Shown: positions 7,714-15,182 of the stretch, in pieces
How the letters are laid out: each line of letters starts with the position of its first letter
How positions within the stretch are numbered: the first letter of the stretch is position 1
Origin: Chania multitudinisentens RB-25
GTDB lineage: Bacteria; Pseudomonadota; Gammaproteobacteria; Enterobacterales; Enterobacteriaceae
Direction of reading: 5' to 3'
NCBI RefSeq assembly: GCF_000520015.2
Contig: NZ_CP007044.2
Span: 1,860,001 to 1,924,000, forward strand
Length of the DNA stretch: 64,000 nucleotides
Translations under genes and position numbers: made by a program
The notes under the pieces: generated by a model
Database searches by the model: none
What the model was told of the DNA's origin: nothing
The model's input: the letters and a program-made list of their open reading frames with translations, nothing else

Positions 7714-9305
7714 TGAAACAGGGTACTGATGTCAGGGTACCGGAGGACATCGCCGAGTGGGTCTTTGTCGACCCGGAGGATAACGACACCGTCGTGCGCC
7801 TGTTTGTGGATACGCATCACCGGGGCGATGCCCGGGTTCAGTCCTGGGTCACGGCCGTCAAAGGGCTGCACACGGTCAGGGATATCACGTTTGTGTCCCT
7901 GTCTGACCTGGTCAGGTTGCGTGATGCCGTGCGCCAGGCCAGTCAGAATACCGCCGGGCTGACGGCCGACGACCTGCGCGATGTCAGTGCCAATCAGGAA
8001 CAGGTGTTGCGCCTCTTTTCGCTGGCCGCCGAACTGGGCTCATCCGATTTTCACATGACCATTGCCGGCTATACGCGCATCGAGATGCGCATCAACGGTG
8101 ACCTGCAGGTGATCAAGGACATCCCGCGTGAAGACGGTTATGCCCTGGCCAGCACCATTATCCTGTCGATGTGCGACGTGACCGAGAAACAGTTCTTTCC
8201 CAACCGCAAGCAGGATGGGCGGGTGAAGGCGGAGTTTCTGCGCAAGGTGAACCTGTTCGGCGCCCGTTACAGCCATACCCCGACCGTGGATGGCCTGTAT
8301 GTCGTGATGCGCACCATTGCCGATGACGGTGACAACGTTCCCTCATTGCCGGCGTTGGGGTATCTGCCAGTGCAATGTGGCGTGGTTGACAATATCCTGC
8401 GCCGCCCGGAAGGGGTGATCATCCTGTCGGGGCCTACGGGCTCGGGCAAGTCCACCACGCTGCGGGTGTTCAGCGCCATGTATCTGGGCCGTACCGGCGG
8501 CAAGAAGCGCCTGCTGACCATTGAAGATCCGCCGGAGGGACGTATTCCCGGCAGTATCCAGACCCCCATCATTGCCGACAAGGCCGACCCGGAGGCCACC
8601 AAACTGGCCTGGGTACAGTCGATATCCAGCGCGCTGCGTCTGGATCCGGACGCGATGCTGGTTGGTGAGATGCGTGATGTGAACTCCGCGCTGACCGCCA
8701 TCAATGCGGCGATGACCGGGCATCAACTGATGACCACGCTGCATGCCAATTGCCCGGTCTCTATTCTGGAGCGTCTGGTGGTGATGGGGCTCAATCCGGC
8801 GTTGATTGCCGATGCCCAGTTGATGATAGGCCTGCTCTCTCAGCGCCTGGTGCCGACGCTGTGCCCGCACTGCAGTCTGTCCTGGGCGGCCCGGCAGGCG
8901 TCGCTTGATGCGGCTGACCGTGACCGTCTGACCGGACTGTTTACTGCCGACGCGTTGACTGCCCTGCGTTTTCACAACCCGGCGGGGTGTTCACACTGCT
9001 GCAAGACGGTGTACGGCACGGTTTTTGGTCAGGGGATCGCGGGACGCACGGTGATTGCCGAGGTGATCCAGCCGGATGCACGGTTTATGCAGATTTTCCG
9101 TGAGCGGGGCAAGGCGGCCGCCCGGCAGTACTGGGTGACGACGCTCGGGGGGATCACCCGCAATCAGCACCTGCTGATACGTATTCGTGAAGGGCGGGTC
9201 GACCCGTTGCTGGCGGAGCAGGTGTGCCCGCTGGATGAAGACCGCCTGACCCTCAATGCGACAGCCCCGACGACAACCGACGCAGGAGAACATCGCCATG
9301 GCTGA
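7713..9305 (+). CDS. pilQ: PilQ, cytoplasmic assembly ATPase of the thin pilus
   Basis: A 530-residue GspE/PulE-family secretion ATPase. The Walker A motif GPTGSGKST lies around residues 239-247, the Walker B region MLVGEMRD around 313-320, and the His box TTLHANCP shortly after. Paired cysteines near the C-terminal third (LCPHCS and GCSHCCK) resemble the zinc-binding motif of PulE-type enzymes. Hexamers of this ATPase power pilin assembly at the inner membrane. The gene overlaps pilP by one base and pilR by eight bases. The length and all ATPase motifs are intact. Confidence 0.95.
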   Translation: MKQGTDVRVPEDIAEWVFVDPEDNDTVVRLFVDTHHRGDARVQSWVTAVKGLHTVRDITFVSLSDLVRLRDAVRQASQNTAGLTADDLRDVSANQEQVLRLFSLAAELGSSDFHMTIAGYTRIEMRINGDLQVIKDIPREDGYALASTIILSMCDVTEKQFFPNRKQDGRVKAEFLRKVNLFGARYSHTPTVDGLYVVMRTIADDGDNVPSLPALGYLPVQCGVVDNILRRPEGVIILSGPTGSGKSTTLRVFSAMYLGRTGGKKRLLTIEDPPEGRIPGSIQTPIIADKADPEATKLAWVQSISSALRLDPDAMLVGEMRDVNSALTAINAAMTGHQLMTTLHANCPVSILERLVVMGLNPALIADAQLMIGLLSQRLVPTLCPHCSLSWAARQASLDAADRDRLTGLFTADALTALRFHNPAGCSHCCKTVYGTVFGQGIAGRTVIAEVIQPDARFMQIFRERGKAAARQYWVTTLGGITRNQHLLIRIREGRVDPLLAEQVCPLDEDRLTLNATAPTTTDAGEHRHG

Positions 9306-10383
9306 ATCACACACCCATGCCGTCTTTCGCTGGTACTGCCGGGTGGGGTTTGCCGCCCCGGACCGGATTGCCTTCTATGAATCCCTGGGGTTTTTGCTGA
9401 TGAACCACAAGCCCCTGCGTGTGGCACTGAGCGACATGCGGGAGGTGGCAACCGATTTTGGCAGGAAGACGCACCCGCTGGCCATCCTGCTGACCGAACT
9501 GATGGATGCGCTGGCCGACAACCGGGTGGGGCATACCTTTGAGTCGGTGCTGGCCGAATGGGTGCCGGTGGAAGAGGCGGGACTCCTCAATGCCGGTCTG
9601 GTGGCCGGTATGCTGCCGGAGGCGCTCAAACGCGCCATCGTGCTGATTGAGGGGCGCCAGCGCATCAAGGGGGCGGTGGTGAAGGCGACGCTCTACCCGC
9701 TGCTGCTCAGTGGCATGGCGGTGGCGATGCTCTACACCATGGCGGGCAAGCTTATCCCGCAACTGGAGAAACTGTCCGACCCGGCCACCTGGACGGGGTC
9801 GATGGCCACCCTGGCGGCGCTGACCGGGTACCTGATGCAGTACGGCGAGCTGACGCTGGCCGGGTTGATGGCGTTACTGACGCTGGTGTTCTGGTCGCAA
9901 CCCCGGTTGACCGGCACCGTTCGCCACCGGGTGTTGGACCACTGCCTGCCCTGGTCGGTGTACCGGGATATTCAGGGGGCGGTGTTTTTACTCAATGTGG
10001 CGGCGCTGATGCGGGCCAACCTGCAGACCCTGCCGTTATTGGGGCGATTGTCACAGCATGCGTCTCCCTGGCTGCGTGAACGCCTGGCGGCGACGGCTGA
10101 ACGGGTGGAGGACGGCGAACATCTCGGCAAGGCCCTGCGCAATACCGGCTTTGATTTTCCCAGCCGTGCGTGTGTGAACCAGCTGTACCTGCTGACCGAC
10201 GGGGACGGGGCAGAGGACATCATGGAGAAATTCGGTGAACGCTGGCTGGACACGACCGTGAAACGGGTCGAACGGCGGGCGGTGATGCTGAACGGGATGG
10301 CAGTGCTGATGCTGCTGTCGTTTTTTGGCCTGGTGATGGGGGCGATATTTCAAATCCAGTCCATGGCTGATGCTGCAATGTAA
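9298..10383 (+). CDS. pilR: PilR, inner-membrane platform protein of the thin pilus
   Basis: A 361-residue GspF/PilC-like polytopic membrane protein. ATG 9298 is chosen because of the CAGGAGAACATCGCC leader; the longer open frame would overlap pilQ more. Three hydrophobic segments are visible at LYPLLLSGMAVAMLY, LTLAGLMALLTLVF and the C-terminal LNGMAVLMLLSFFGLVMGAIF. The duplicated cytoplasmic domains typical of the family lie between them (VEEAGLLNAGLVAG..LPEALKRA and its second copy). This protein recruits the PilQ ATPase and the pilin. It is followed after 48 bases by pilS. Confidence 0.92.
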   Translation: MAESHTHAVFRWYCRVGFAAPDRIAFYESLGFLLMNHKPLRVALSDMREVATDFGRKTHPLAILLTELMDALADNRVGHTFESVLAEWVPVEEAGLLNAGLVAGMLPEALKRAIVLIEGRQRIKGAVVKATLYPLLLSGMAVAMLYTMAGKLIPQLEKLSDPATWTGSMATLAALTGYLMQYGELTLAGLMALLTLVFWSQPRLTGTVRHRVLDHCLPWSVYRDIQGAVFLLNVAALMRANLQTLPLLGRLSQHASPWLRERLAATAERVEDGEHLGKALRNTGFDFPSRACVNQLYLLTDGDGAEDIMEKFGERWLDTTVKRVERRAVMLNGMAVLMLLSFFGLVMGAIFQIQSMADAAM

Positions 10384-10431
10384 ACACGAGGCGTGTGTAT
10401 GTGTGAATTATCAACAAGAGGGGAGGGTGAA

Positions 10432-11043
10432 GTGAACGTGAAATACCATGGTACGTTTTCTGAACGCTGTGTGCAGAAGGGGGTAGACCGGGGCTGGCTC
10501 AGTATCGAGATGGCGGCGGTCCTGCTGATTGTGATTATTGCGGTGGCGGCAGTGGCCGGCATGATTGCCGGTAACTATGCCCGTAATGATGTGTCGACGG
10601 AGATTTCGAATATCCAGTCCATCATGGCCAATACGCGGGGGTTGCTGAAAACCCAGAGTGGGTACAACTTCACCAATGCGGCGAAGATGACCGGTACGCT
10701 GGTGCAGTTCAAGGGTATCCCGACGACCATGACCATTAACGGGACCGCGGAGTCGGGTACGGCAACGCTGTGGAATACCTGGGGCGGGGCGGTGACGCTG
10801 ACGCCGGAGAAGGTGGGAACGGCGACCACCAACAACGGGTTCATCCTGACCTACAACGCGGTGCCGCAGGAAGCCTGTGGCGTATTGGCGGTACGTTTGA
10901 GCAAGTCGGGGCTGGTCTCCGAAGTGCGTATCAACGGCACCACGAACAGTACGGAGGTCACGGCCACCCTGGCAGGCACCCAATGCACGGCGGATACGGG
11001 GTCAACCGGCACCAACGTCATCATTTTCAAATCCAACGTCTAA
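10432..11043 (+). CDS. pilS: PilS, major type IVb prepilin
   Basis: The major thin-pilus pilin precursor, 203 residues from GTG 10432. That start is chosen for the very strong ribosome-binding site GAGGGGAGGGTGAA just upstream; an ATG at 10393 is the alternative. The prepilin cleavage region reads DRG/WLSIEMAAVLL, with cleavage after Gly and a hydrophobic helix VLLIVIIAVAAVAGMIAG. The usual Glu at mature position 5 is present. The C-terminal half is beta-rich, with two cysteines (EACGVL and GTQCTA) likely to form the D-loop disulphide. It is processed by PilU. A strong hairpin follows the stop, which may limit transcription into the downstream genes so the pilin is made in excess. Confidence 0.93.
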   Translation: MNVKYHGTFSERCVQKGVDRGWLSIEMAAVLLIVIIAVAAVAGMIAGNYARNDVSTEISNIQSIMANTRGLLKTQSGYNFTNAAKMTGTLVQFKGIPTTMTINGTAESGTATLWNTWGGAVTLTPEKVGTATTNNGFILTYNAVPQEACGVLAVRLSKSGLVSEVRINGTTNSTEVTATLAGTQCTADTGSTGTNVIIFKSNV

Positions 11044-11061
11044 TCCATTGATTGACCCTAC

Positions 11062-11082
11062 GGCCTGCACGGTGTGCAGGCC
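11062..11082 (+). terminator. Attenuator-like hairpin after pilS
   Basis: GGCCTGCAC-GGT-GTGCAGGCC forms a perfect nine-base stem with a three-base loop, 18 bases after the pilS stop. It lacks a long T run (CTCTTC follows), so it may act as a partial terminator or mRNA-stabilising hairpin. That would raise pilS mRNA over the genes beyond it. Confidence 0.6.
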
Positions 11083-11103
11083 CTCTTCAGGGAGAACGCA
11101 AAC

Positions 11104-11493
11104 ATGCCACTATCACGTCTTAAACGCCATCCCCCCGCGTGCCTGCTGACCCGGCGCCGTCATTTTACGCCGTTACCGGTCAGTCACTGGGTCACGGAAC
11201 AGGGCGCTCGTCTGCGCGCCATTTTGACGGGCGATATCACGTTGATTGTCTGGCCTTACCGCCGGGCCGGGTTGGAATACCTGATGTGTGACGGGTTTGA
11301 TGCCTGTCAGACGGTCACGCTGACGCTACGAACCGGTGGCGCTCATGACTTCAATGGCCGGAGCCCCGTGGTCCCGGACATGACAGAGGCGCTGCATATG
11401 ATTGGCCTGCTGGCCACTGTCCTGGATGCGCGGGTGAAACTGGACTGCCGGGGCGAGGGTCGGGCCCTGCGTTTTTGTGCGGGGGTGGCCTGA
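11104..11493 (+). CDS. Unknown protein between pilS and pilT
   Basis: A 129-residue protein starting at ATG 11104 after a CAGGGAGAACGCAAAC leader with a good ribosome-binding site, and overlapping pilT by one base. It is basic at the N-terminus (SRLKRHPPACLLTRRRHF) and has no signal peptide or clear transmembrane segment. A central stretch DITLIVWPYRRAGLEYLMC suggests a small alpha/beta fold, and cysteines are spread over the sequence. I do not recognise a family. The tight fit into the operon, the coupling to pilT and the matching codon use support a real gene. R64 has no gene I know of at this place, so it may be specific to this ICE group. Confidence 0.65.
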   Translation: MPLSRLKRHPPACLLTRRRHFTPLPVSHWVTEQGARLRAILTGDITLIVWPYRRAGLEYLMCDGFDACQTVTLTLRTGGAHDFNGRSPVVPDMTEALHMIGLLATVLDARVKLDCRGEGRALRFCAGVA

Positions 11494-11969
11494 TGCGAGG
11501 TCTGTGTCTTCTGCTTGCGATGCTGTGTTCCCCAGGCGTCAGTGCGTTCTGTTTTGAGGCGGCGGGGGCCAAATACCGGATAGACCCGCTCCTGCTGAAG
11601 GCCATGGCACAGCAGGAGAGCGGCCTGGAGGCGTCGGCCATCAACCTCAATCGGGACAGGAAAAGCGGCAAGGTCACCAGTACCGATTACGGCGTCATGC
11701 AGATTAACTCCCGGCATTTACCCGGACTGAAAAAACAGGGGGTGATACGTGATGCGCAGGAGTTGCTGAAAAAGCCCTGTCTGAACGTGCAGGTCGGTGC
11801 CTGGATATTGGCAAGACACCTGAAGACCTGTGACGTGTCCTGGCACTGCCTGGGCAGTTACAACGCCGGGTTCGCCGAGAAGAACGCGGCCATTCGTGAG
11901 GCGTATGCCAACCAGGTCTACGCCCGCTATAAAAAATTGTTGCGGGCCGAACGGGGGATTGCGTTGTGA
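11493..11969 (+). CDS. pilT: PilT, thin-pilus lytic transglycosylase
   Basis: A 158-residue exported muramidase-like protein of the VirB1/IncI1 PilT family. It has a signal peptide (GLCLLLAMLCSPGVSA) and then the SLT fold: AAGAKYRIDPLLLKAMAQQESG with the catalytic Glu in QQESG (about residue 49), GVMQINSRHL, and CLGSYNAGF near the C-terminus. It opens the peptidoglycan layer for pilus passage. This PilT is unrelated to the retraction ATPase of type IVa pili that has the same name. It overlaps the preceding gene by one base and pilU by four bases, so the cluster is tightly coupled. Confidence 0.92.
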   Translation: MRGLCLLLAMLCSPGVSAFCFEAAGAKYRIDPLLLKAMAQQESGLEASAINLNRDRKSGKVTSTDYGVMQINSRHLPGLKKQGVIRDAQELLKKPCLNVQVGAWILARHLKTCDVSWHCLGSYNAGFAEKNAAIREAYANQVYARYKKLLRAERGIAL

Positions 11970-12664
11970 GAGGCTGGGCTCCCCCGGTGCTTGAGGGGAT
12001 GCTGTTGCTGATGGGCGGGGTTGTGTTGATAAGCGTCCTGATTGGGCTGGCGGGGCTGGTGATACGCCCTGCCTGCCGCTTTTTGCAACAGCATGCCGGA
12101 CAGGCGCCAACACCGTCGGTACAGCTGGGGTGGGGCTGGCTGTACGGTGTGCTGGGTGTGTTGCTGCTGCTCCCGTCCGTGTCGTTATACAGCGGATTGA
12201 CCGGGCTGGTGATGCTGGGTTTTTTCCTGCAACTGAGTGTGCTTGACAGTGAACAGGGGTGGCTGCCCCGCGAGTTTACCGTCCGGTGTGGGCTGGCCGG
12301 TCTGCTGGTCAGTCTGGGGAATGCAGGCACACCGAAGGATGTGCTGTGGGTGCTGCTCTCCGTCGGCTCACCGGTGCTGCTGTTTGGCGGGGTGCGTTGG
12401 GGGGCAATGCGCCGTACCGGCGTGGCATCGCTGGGGCTGGGAGATGTGTATCTGGTCGGCGCCCTGGGTGCCTGGCTGGGGCTGCCGCTGGTCATGGATG
12501 CCCTGTTGCTGGGGGTTTACGGCTTCATCTTCTCCCTGCTCTGGCAGCGTGTGCAGCGTTTCCCAATGAGCGAAGGTGGGCCTCTGGGGCCCTGGCTGTG
12601 TGGCGGGGCTCTGGTGGTCACGCTGGTTGAACGTTATGCCCCGCTGTTGCCGTGGGCCGTCTGA
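11966..12664 (+). CDS. pilU: PilU, prepilin peptidase
   Basis: A 232-residue polytopic membrane protein starting at GTG 11966, overlapping the pilT stop. Many hydrophobic segments are visible (LLLMGGVVLISVLIGLAGLV, LYGVLGVLLLLPSVSLY and others). The two aspartates of the GxGD-type prepilin peptidase are present in VLDSEQGWLP and in GLGDVYLVGALGAWLG. It should cleave PilS and the PilV precursor after Gly. No N-methyltransferase domain is present, consistent with the short IncI1-type enzymes. Confidence 0.9.
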   Translation: MRGWAPPVLEGMLLLMGGVVLISVLIGLAGLVIRPACRFLQQHAGQAPTPSVQLGWGWLYGVLGVLLLLPSVSLYSGLTGLVMLGFFLQLSVLDSEQGWLPREFTVRCGLAGLLVSLGNAGTPKDVLWVLLSVGSPVLLFGGVRWGAMRRTGVASLGLGDVYLVGALGAWLGLPLVMDALLLGVYGFIFSLLWQRVQRFPMSEGGPLGPWLCGGALVVTLVERYAPLLPWAV

Positions 12665-12682
12665 ATCGAGAGGAATAACCTG

Positions 12683-14074
12683 ATGAGCAGTACCGTGATG
12701 ACAGAGTCCGTGGCGGAGCAGCCTGACCGGGGATGGCTGGCGATGGAGGTAGGTATCGTCCTGCTGCTGGTGATGATGGCGGTGTATTACGCGGGTGAGC
12801 GCTATGCCCAGTATCTGGAAGAAAAGGAGTACCAGGTGATAGCCCACCATACCACCCGGGTCAAGACGGCGGCGGTGGGGTATATCGGGCGGTATCAGGA
12901 TGCGTTGCTGGCGGTGGCCACGACGACCACACCGGCCATCATTACGCCGGCGATGCTGCGCAATACCGGTTTTTTAACCGCCGGGTTTGGGGATACCAAC
13001 AGCTACGGACAGGATTACCAGGTGGCGGTGGTCCGTAACAGCCAGGACAGCACCCGGCTGGAGGGGTTGCTGGTGACGATGGACGGCAGTGCGCTGGCGT
13101 ACAAGGCACTGCGTCTGATAGCCCAGGACATCGAGGGGCTGGGCGGGTATGTGTATGAGAGCACGAACGCCACCGGGGCGTTTGGAGGCTGGACGGTCCC
13201 GGTGAGCCAGTTCGGGGTGTCGACGGCGTCAGGGCATCTGGCGGTGTTGCTGACGGCGGATGAGCTGCTGGCGGCGCGTGAGGAGAGCGACCGGTTGTAC
13301 CGTTTCCAGGTCAATGGTCGCCCGGATTTGAACCGGATGCACACGGCCATCGACATGAATGGCCATTCGCTGGTGTCAGCGAACGATGTCGGTGCCCGGA
13401 CGGGGACGTTCAGTGGTGATGTCAACAGCACGGGCGGGTGGTTTACGACCGGGGGGAATGCCGGCTGGATGAATGTGGCGCACGGCGGGGGATTTTACCA
13501 GGATGACAATGACTGGGTGAAGTCGCTGAACGGGAAGGGCATTCTGACCACGGGGCAGGTCAGGGGGGGGACGGTGGTGTCGGAAGGGCGGCTCACGGCG
13601 CAGGAGTTTGTGGCGCTGGACAGGGTGTCGGTTGCCGGGACGGCCTGTGACCAGAACGGGTTGCTGAGCCGCGACGGGCAAGGGGCCACGCTGAGTTGTC
13701 AATCCGGCGTGTGGCGGGGAAGCCTGGGGGGCGGTCTGTCACGGGTCGGGCGAGACAACCTGGTGGTGACGGCCAACGGGCGTTATACGCTGATATTGGT
13801 GACGGTGTCCTCACTGTTTATTCCTTCTGATGGCTCACATACGTCGACGGCCACGTTTGGTGTCTATGTGGACGGTATCCGGATAGGGACTGTGGATAAC
13901 CGGCTGGTTGTCTCTAAAAGTGGCTCCAGAGGACATTACTGGGGGTATCAGACGGTTGGTGTGGTACAGCAGCAGTTTGCGGCTGAGCTGAATGCAGACA
14001 GCGTGGTGTCGGTGGTGTTGGAAGGGGCCGCCTACCATGGGGGCAGTGATATCCGCGTTGACTTGACCAGTTGA
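12683..14074 (+). CDS. pilV: PilV, minor pilin and recipient-recognition adhesin
   Basis: A 463-residue prepilin-like tip adhesin. The N-terminus has the same cleavage style as PilS (DRG/WLAMEVGIVLLLVMMAV, with Glu at mature position 5). The long constant region ends at about residue 350 with LSCQSGVWRG, which is where R64 PilV changes into its variable tails. The C-terminal part, about 115 residues from GGGLSRVGRDNLVV on, would be the receptor-binding segment. In R64 a shufflon and the Rci recombinase exchange this segment. Here only one crossover-like site is present, there is no second tail and no rci downstream, so this PilV appears fixed. A ribosome-binding site (GAGAGGAATAACC) precedes the ATG. 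Confidence 0.9.
   Translation: MSSTVMTESVAEQPDRGWLAMEVGIVLLLVMMAVYYAGERYAQYLEEKEYQVIAHHTTRVKTAAVGYIGRYQDALLAVATTTTPAIITPAMLRNTGFLTAGFGDTNSYGQDYQVAVVRNSQDSTRLEGLLVTMDGSALAYKALRLIAQDIEGLGGYVYESTNATGAFGGWTVPVSQFGVSTASGHLAVLLTADELLAAREESDRLYRFQVNGRPDLNRMHTAIDMNGHSLVSANDVGARTGTFSGDVNSTGGWFTTGGNAGWMNVAHGGGFYQDDNDWVKSLNGKGILTTGQVRGGTVVSEGRLTAQEFVALDRVSVAGTACDQNGLLSRDGQGATLSCQSGVWRGSLGGGLSRVGRDNLVVTANGRYTLILVTVSSLFIPSDGSHTSTATFGVYVDGIRIGTVDNRLVVSKSGSRGHYWGYQTVGVVQQQFAAELNADSVVSVVLEGAAYHGGSDIRVDLTS
13696..13714 (+). other. Single sfx-like shufflon crossover site inside pilV
   Basis: The 19-mer TTGTCAATCCGGCGTGTGG agrees with the R64 shufflon repeat (GTGCCAATCCGGTNNNTGG) at 13 of 16 defined positions. 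It lies exactly at the CQSGVW codons where R64 PilV tails join. No inverted partner is visible within the following kilobase, so it is probably a vestige or an ancestral junction. Confidence 0.55.
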
Positions 14075-14094
14075 CGTTCACCGGCTGAATGCAC

Positions 14095-14127
14095 GGTGTC
14101 TGGCGGTACGTCAGCCAGCCAGACACC
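14095..14127 (+). terminator. Hairpin at the end of the pil operon
   Basis: GGTGTCTGG (14095-14103) pairs perfectly with CCAGACACC (14119-14127) 20 bases after the pilV stop. TTGCCCC follows rather than a pure T run. It is the likely transcription end of the pil operon, perhaps of moderate efficiency. Confidence 0.6.
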
Positions 14128-14243
14128 TTGCCCCGGACACAGAACACCCTGACTACCCCCTCGTGTTCCTCTCCATGTCAACATCTCGGCTCAACGGACA
14201 GCCACAGGCATCGACAGGCCCATCATTGAACAGGATGGAAAAT

Positions 14244-14277
14244 TAAATTCCGGCAGGGTGCGCGGATTTGTTTGTGG
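14244..14277 (+). promoter_or_regulatory. Shared ICE upstream element, copy B (before the AcaB-like gene)
   Basis: TAAATTCCGG, ten variable bases, then GGATTTGTTTGTGG. The start of the next gene lies 106 bases from the element start. The LNSG..R.FVC frame stays open to a TGA that overlaps the ATG of that gene (TTATGA), but no standard start codon is visible upstream in that frame. Confidence 0.78.
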
Positions 14278-14349
14278 TGGCCTGGCGGGGGGCTGGTCAT
14301 TCTACGTTCGCTATCTGTCCATTCACATTTTCACCGCGAGGAACGGGTT

Positions 14350-15177
14350 ATGACCGACAAGAAAATACCAGCATCACAACCGCAACGGCCCGGGGCACTG
14401 CGCTCTGATATCACCGTCACCCTGAATACACTCTATGCCTACCGCCTTTGGCAGGGACGCAGCGGTGGTGGCGGGGCCATTCCAGGTATGAATCATTTTC
14501 TTTCCCGACTGGTTCGCATGCAGGCGGGGTCGCGTGCAGATGATCCTTATGCCGATCAGATGACGTATCACCTTGAAGAGCAAATCAAAAGTGCAGAAAG
14601 CCGCATGTCTGCGTTGTACCAGAACATGAGCCATATTCTTGAACAATGTCCCCGGGGATTAACCGTGTCTGAGGTGAATTCAACGGAGCCGTTAAAGTTG
14701 CCAGCTTTCACGTTAACCCCGCTGGGCTCCCGCTGCTTCTATCTGTTTCTGAAATACGATGAAATTGCGATGTATTGTCTGCAGGCGTTTGGGCTGGGGC
14801 TGATCGATGAGGGGACGAAGGCGCGGATGTTACGCGATGCCGGAAAAATTATCCGGCAAATCTTTACGCAAGTTCGTGACTGGAACTATCGCCATGATGG
14901 GATCACCCGCAAAGATGTCATGGCCCAGACCGCGCTGGCCCAGGAAGCCGCCCGTCGTTGGGGGCCCCCGGATGAAGATGTGTTCTGGGGACGTCACCGC
15001 TCGTCCTTCTCGCCCGCGTTGAACGCCCAGACCGTCAGTGTACTGCAGGCGATGGCGGCGTCGGCTGACATTGGCGCGGTACCTGATGACGACCCGGCGG
15101 GGGAGCCATCGGATGAGAGGGGTGAGCAGGGCGAGGCCATTCTGCCCCCTGGCCAGCTTGCCACTCCGGAGGCCTGA
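14350..15177 (+). CDS. AcaB-like / PFL_4669-family ICE protein, predicted transcription regulator
   Basis: A 275-residue protein of the family first named ICE protein PFL_4669 (DUF1845) and later AcaB-like, after an IncC plasmid activator. Recognisable stretches are DITVTLNTLYAYRLWQGR near residue 20, GMNHFLSRLVRMQAGS, ADDPYADQMTYHLEEQI, LTPLGSRCFYLFLKYDEIA and GLIDEGTKARMLRDAGKIIR. The C-terminus is acidic and proline-rich. It starts at ATG 14350 after GAGGAACGGGTT and ends five bases before topB, so the two are co-transcribed. Such proteins accompany topB in SPI-7/PFGI-1-class ICEs. A role in controlling the ICE operons through the shared 34-bp element is attractive but is only inference. 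Confidence 0.85.
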   Translation: MTDKKIPASQPQRPGALRSDITVTLNTLYAYRLWQGRSGGGGAIPGMNHFLSRLVRMQAGSRADDPYADQMTYHLEEQIKSAESRMSALYQNMSHILEQCPRGLTVSEVNSTEPLKLPAFTLTPLGSRCFYLFLKYDEIAMYCLQAFGLGLIDEGTKARMLRDAGKIIRQIFTQVRDWNYRHDGITRKDVMAQTALAQEAARRWGPPDEDVFWGRHRSSFSPALNAQTVSVLQAMAASADIGAVPDDDPAGEPSDERGEQGEAILPPGQLATPEA

Positions 15178-15182
15178 CCGGG

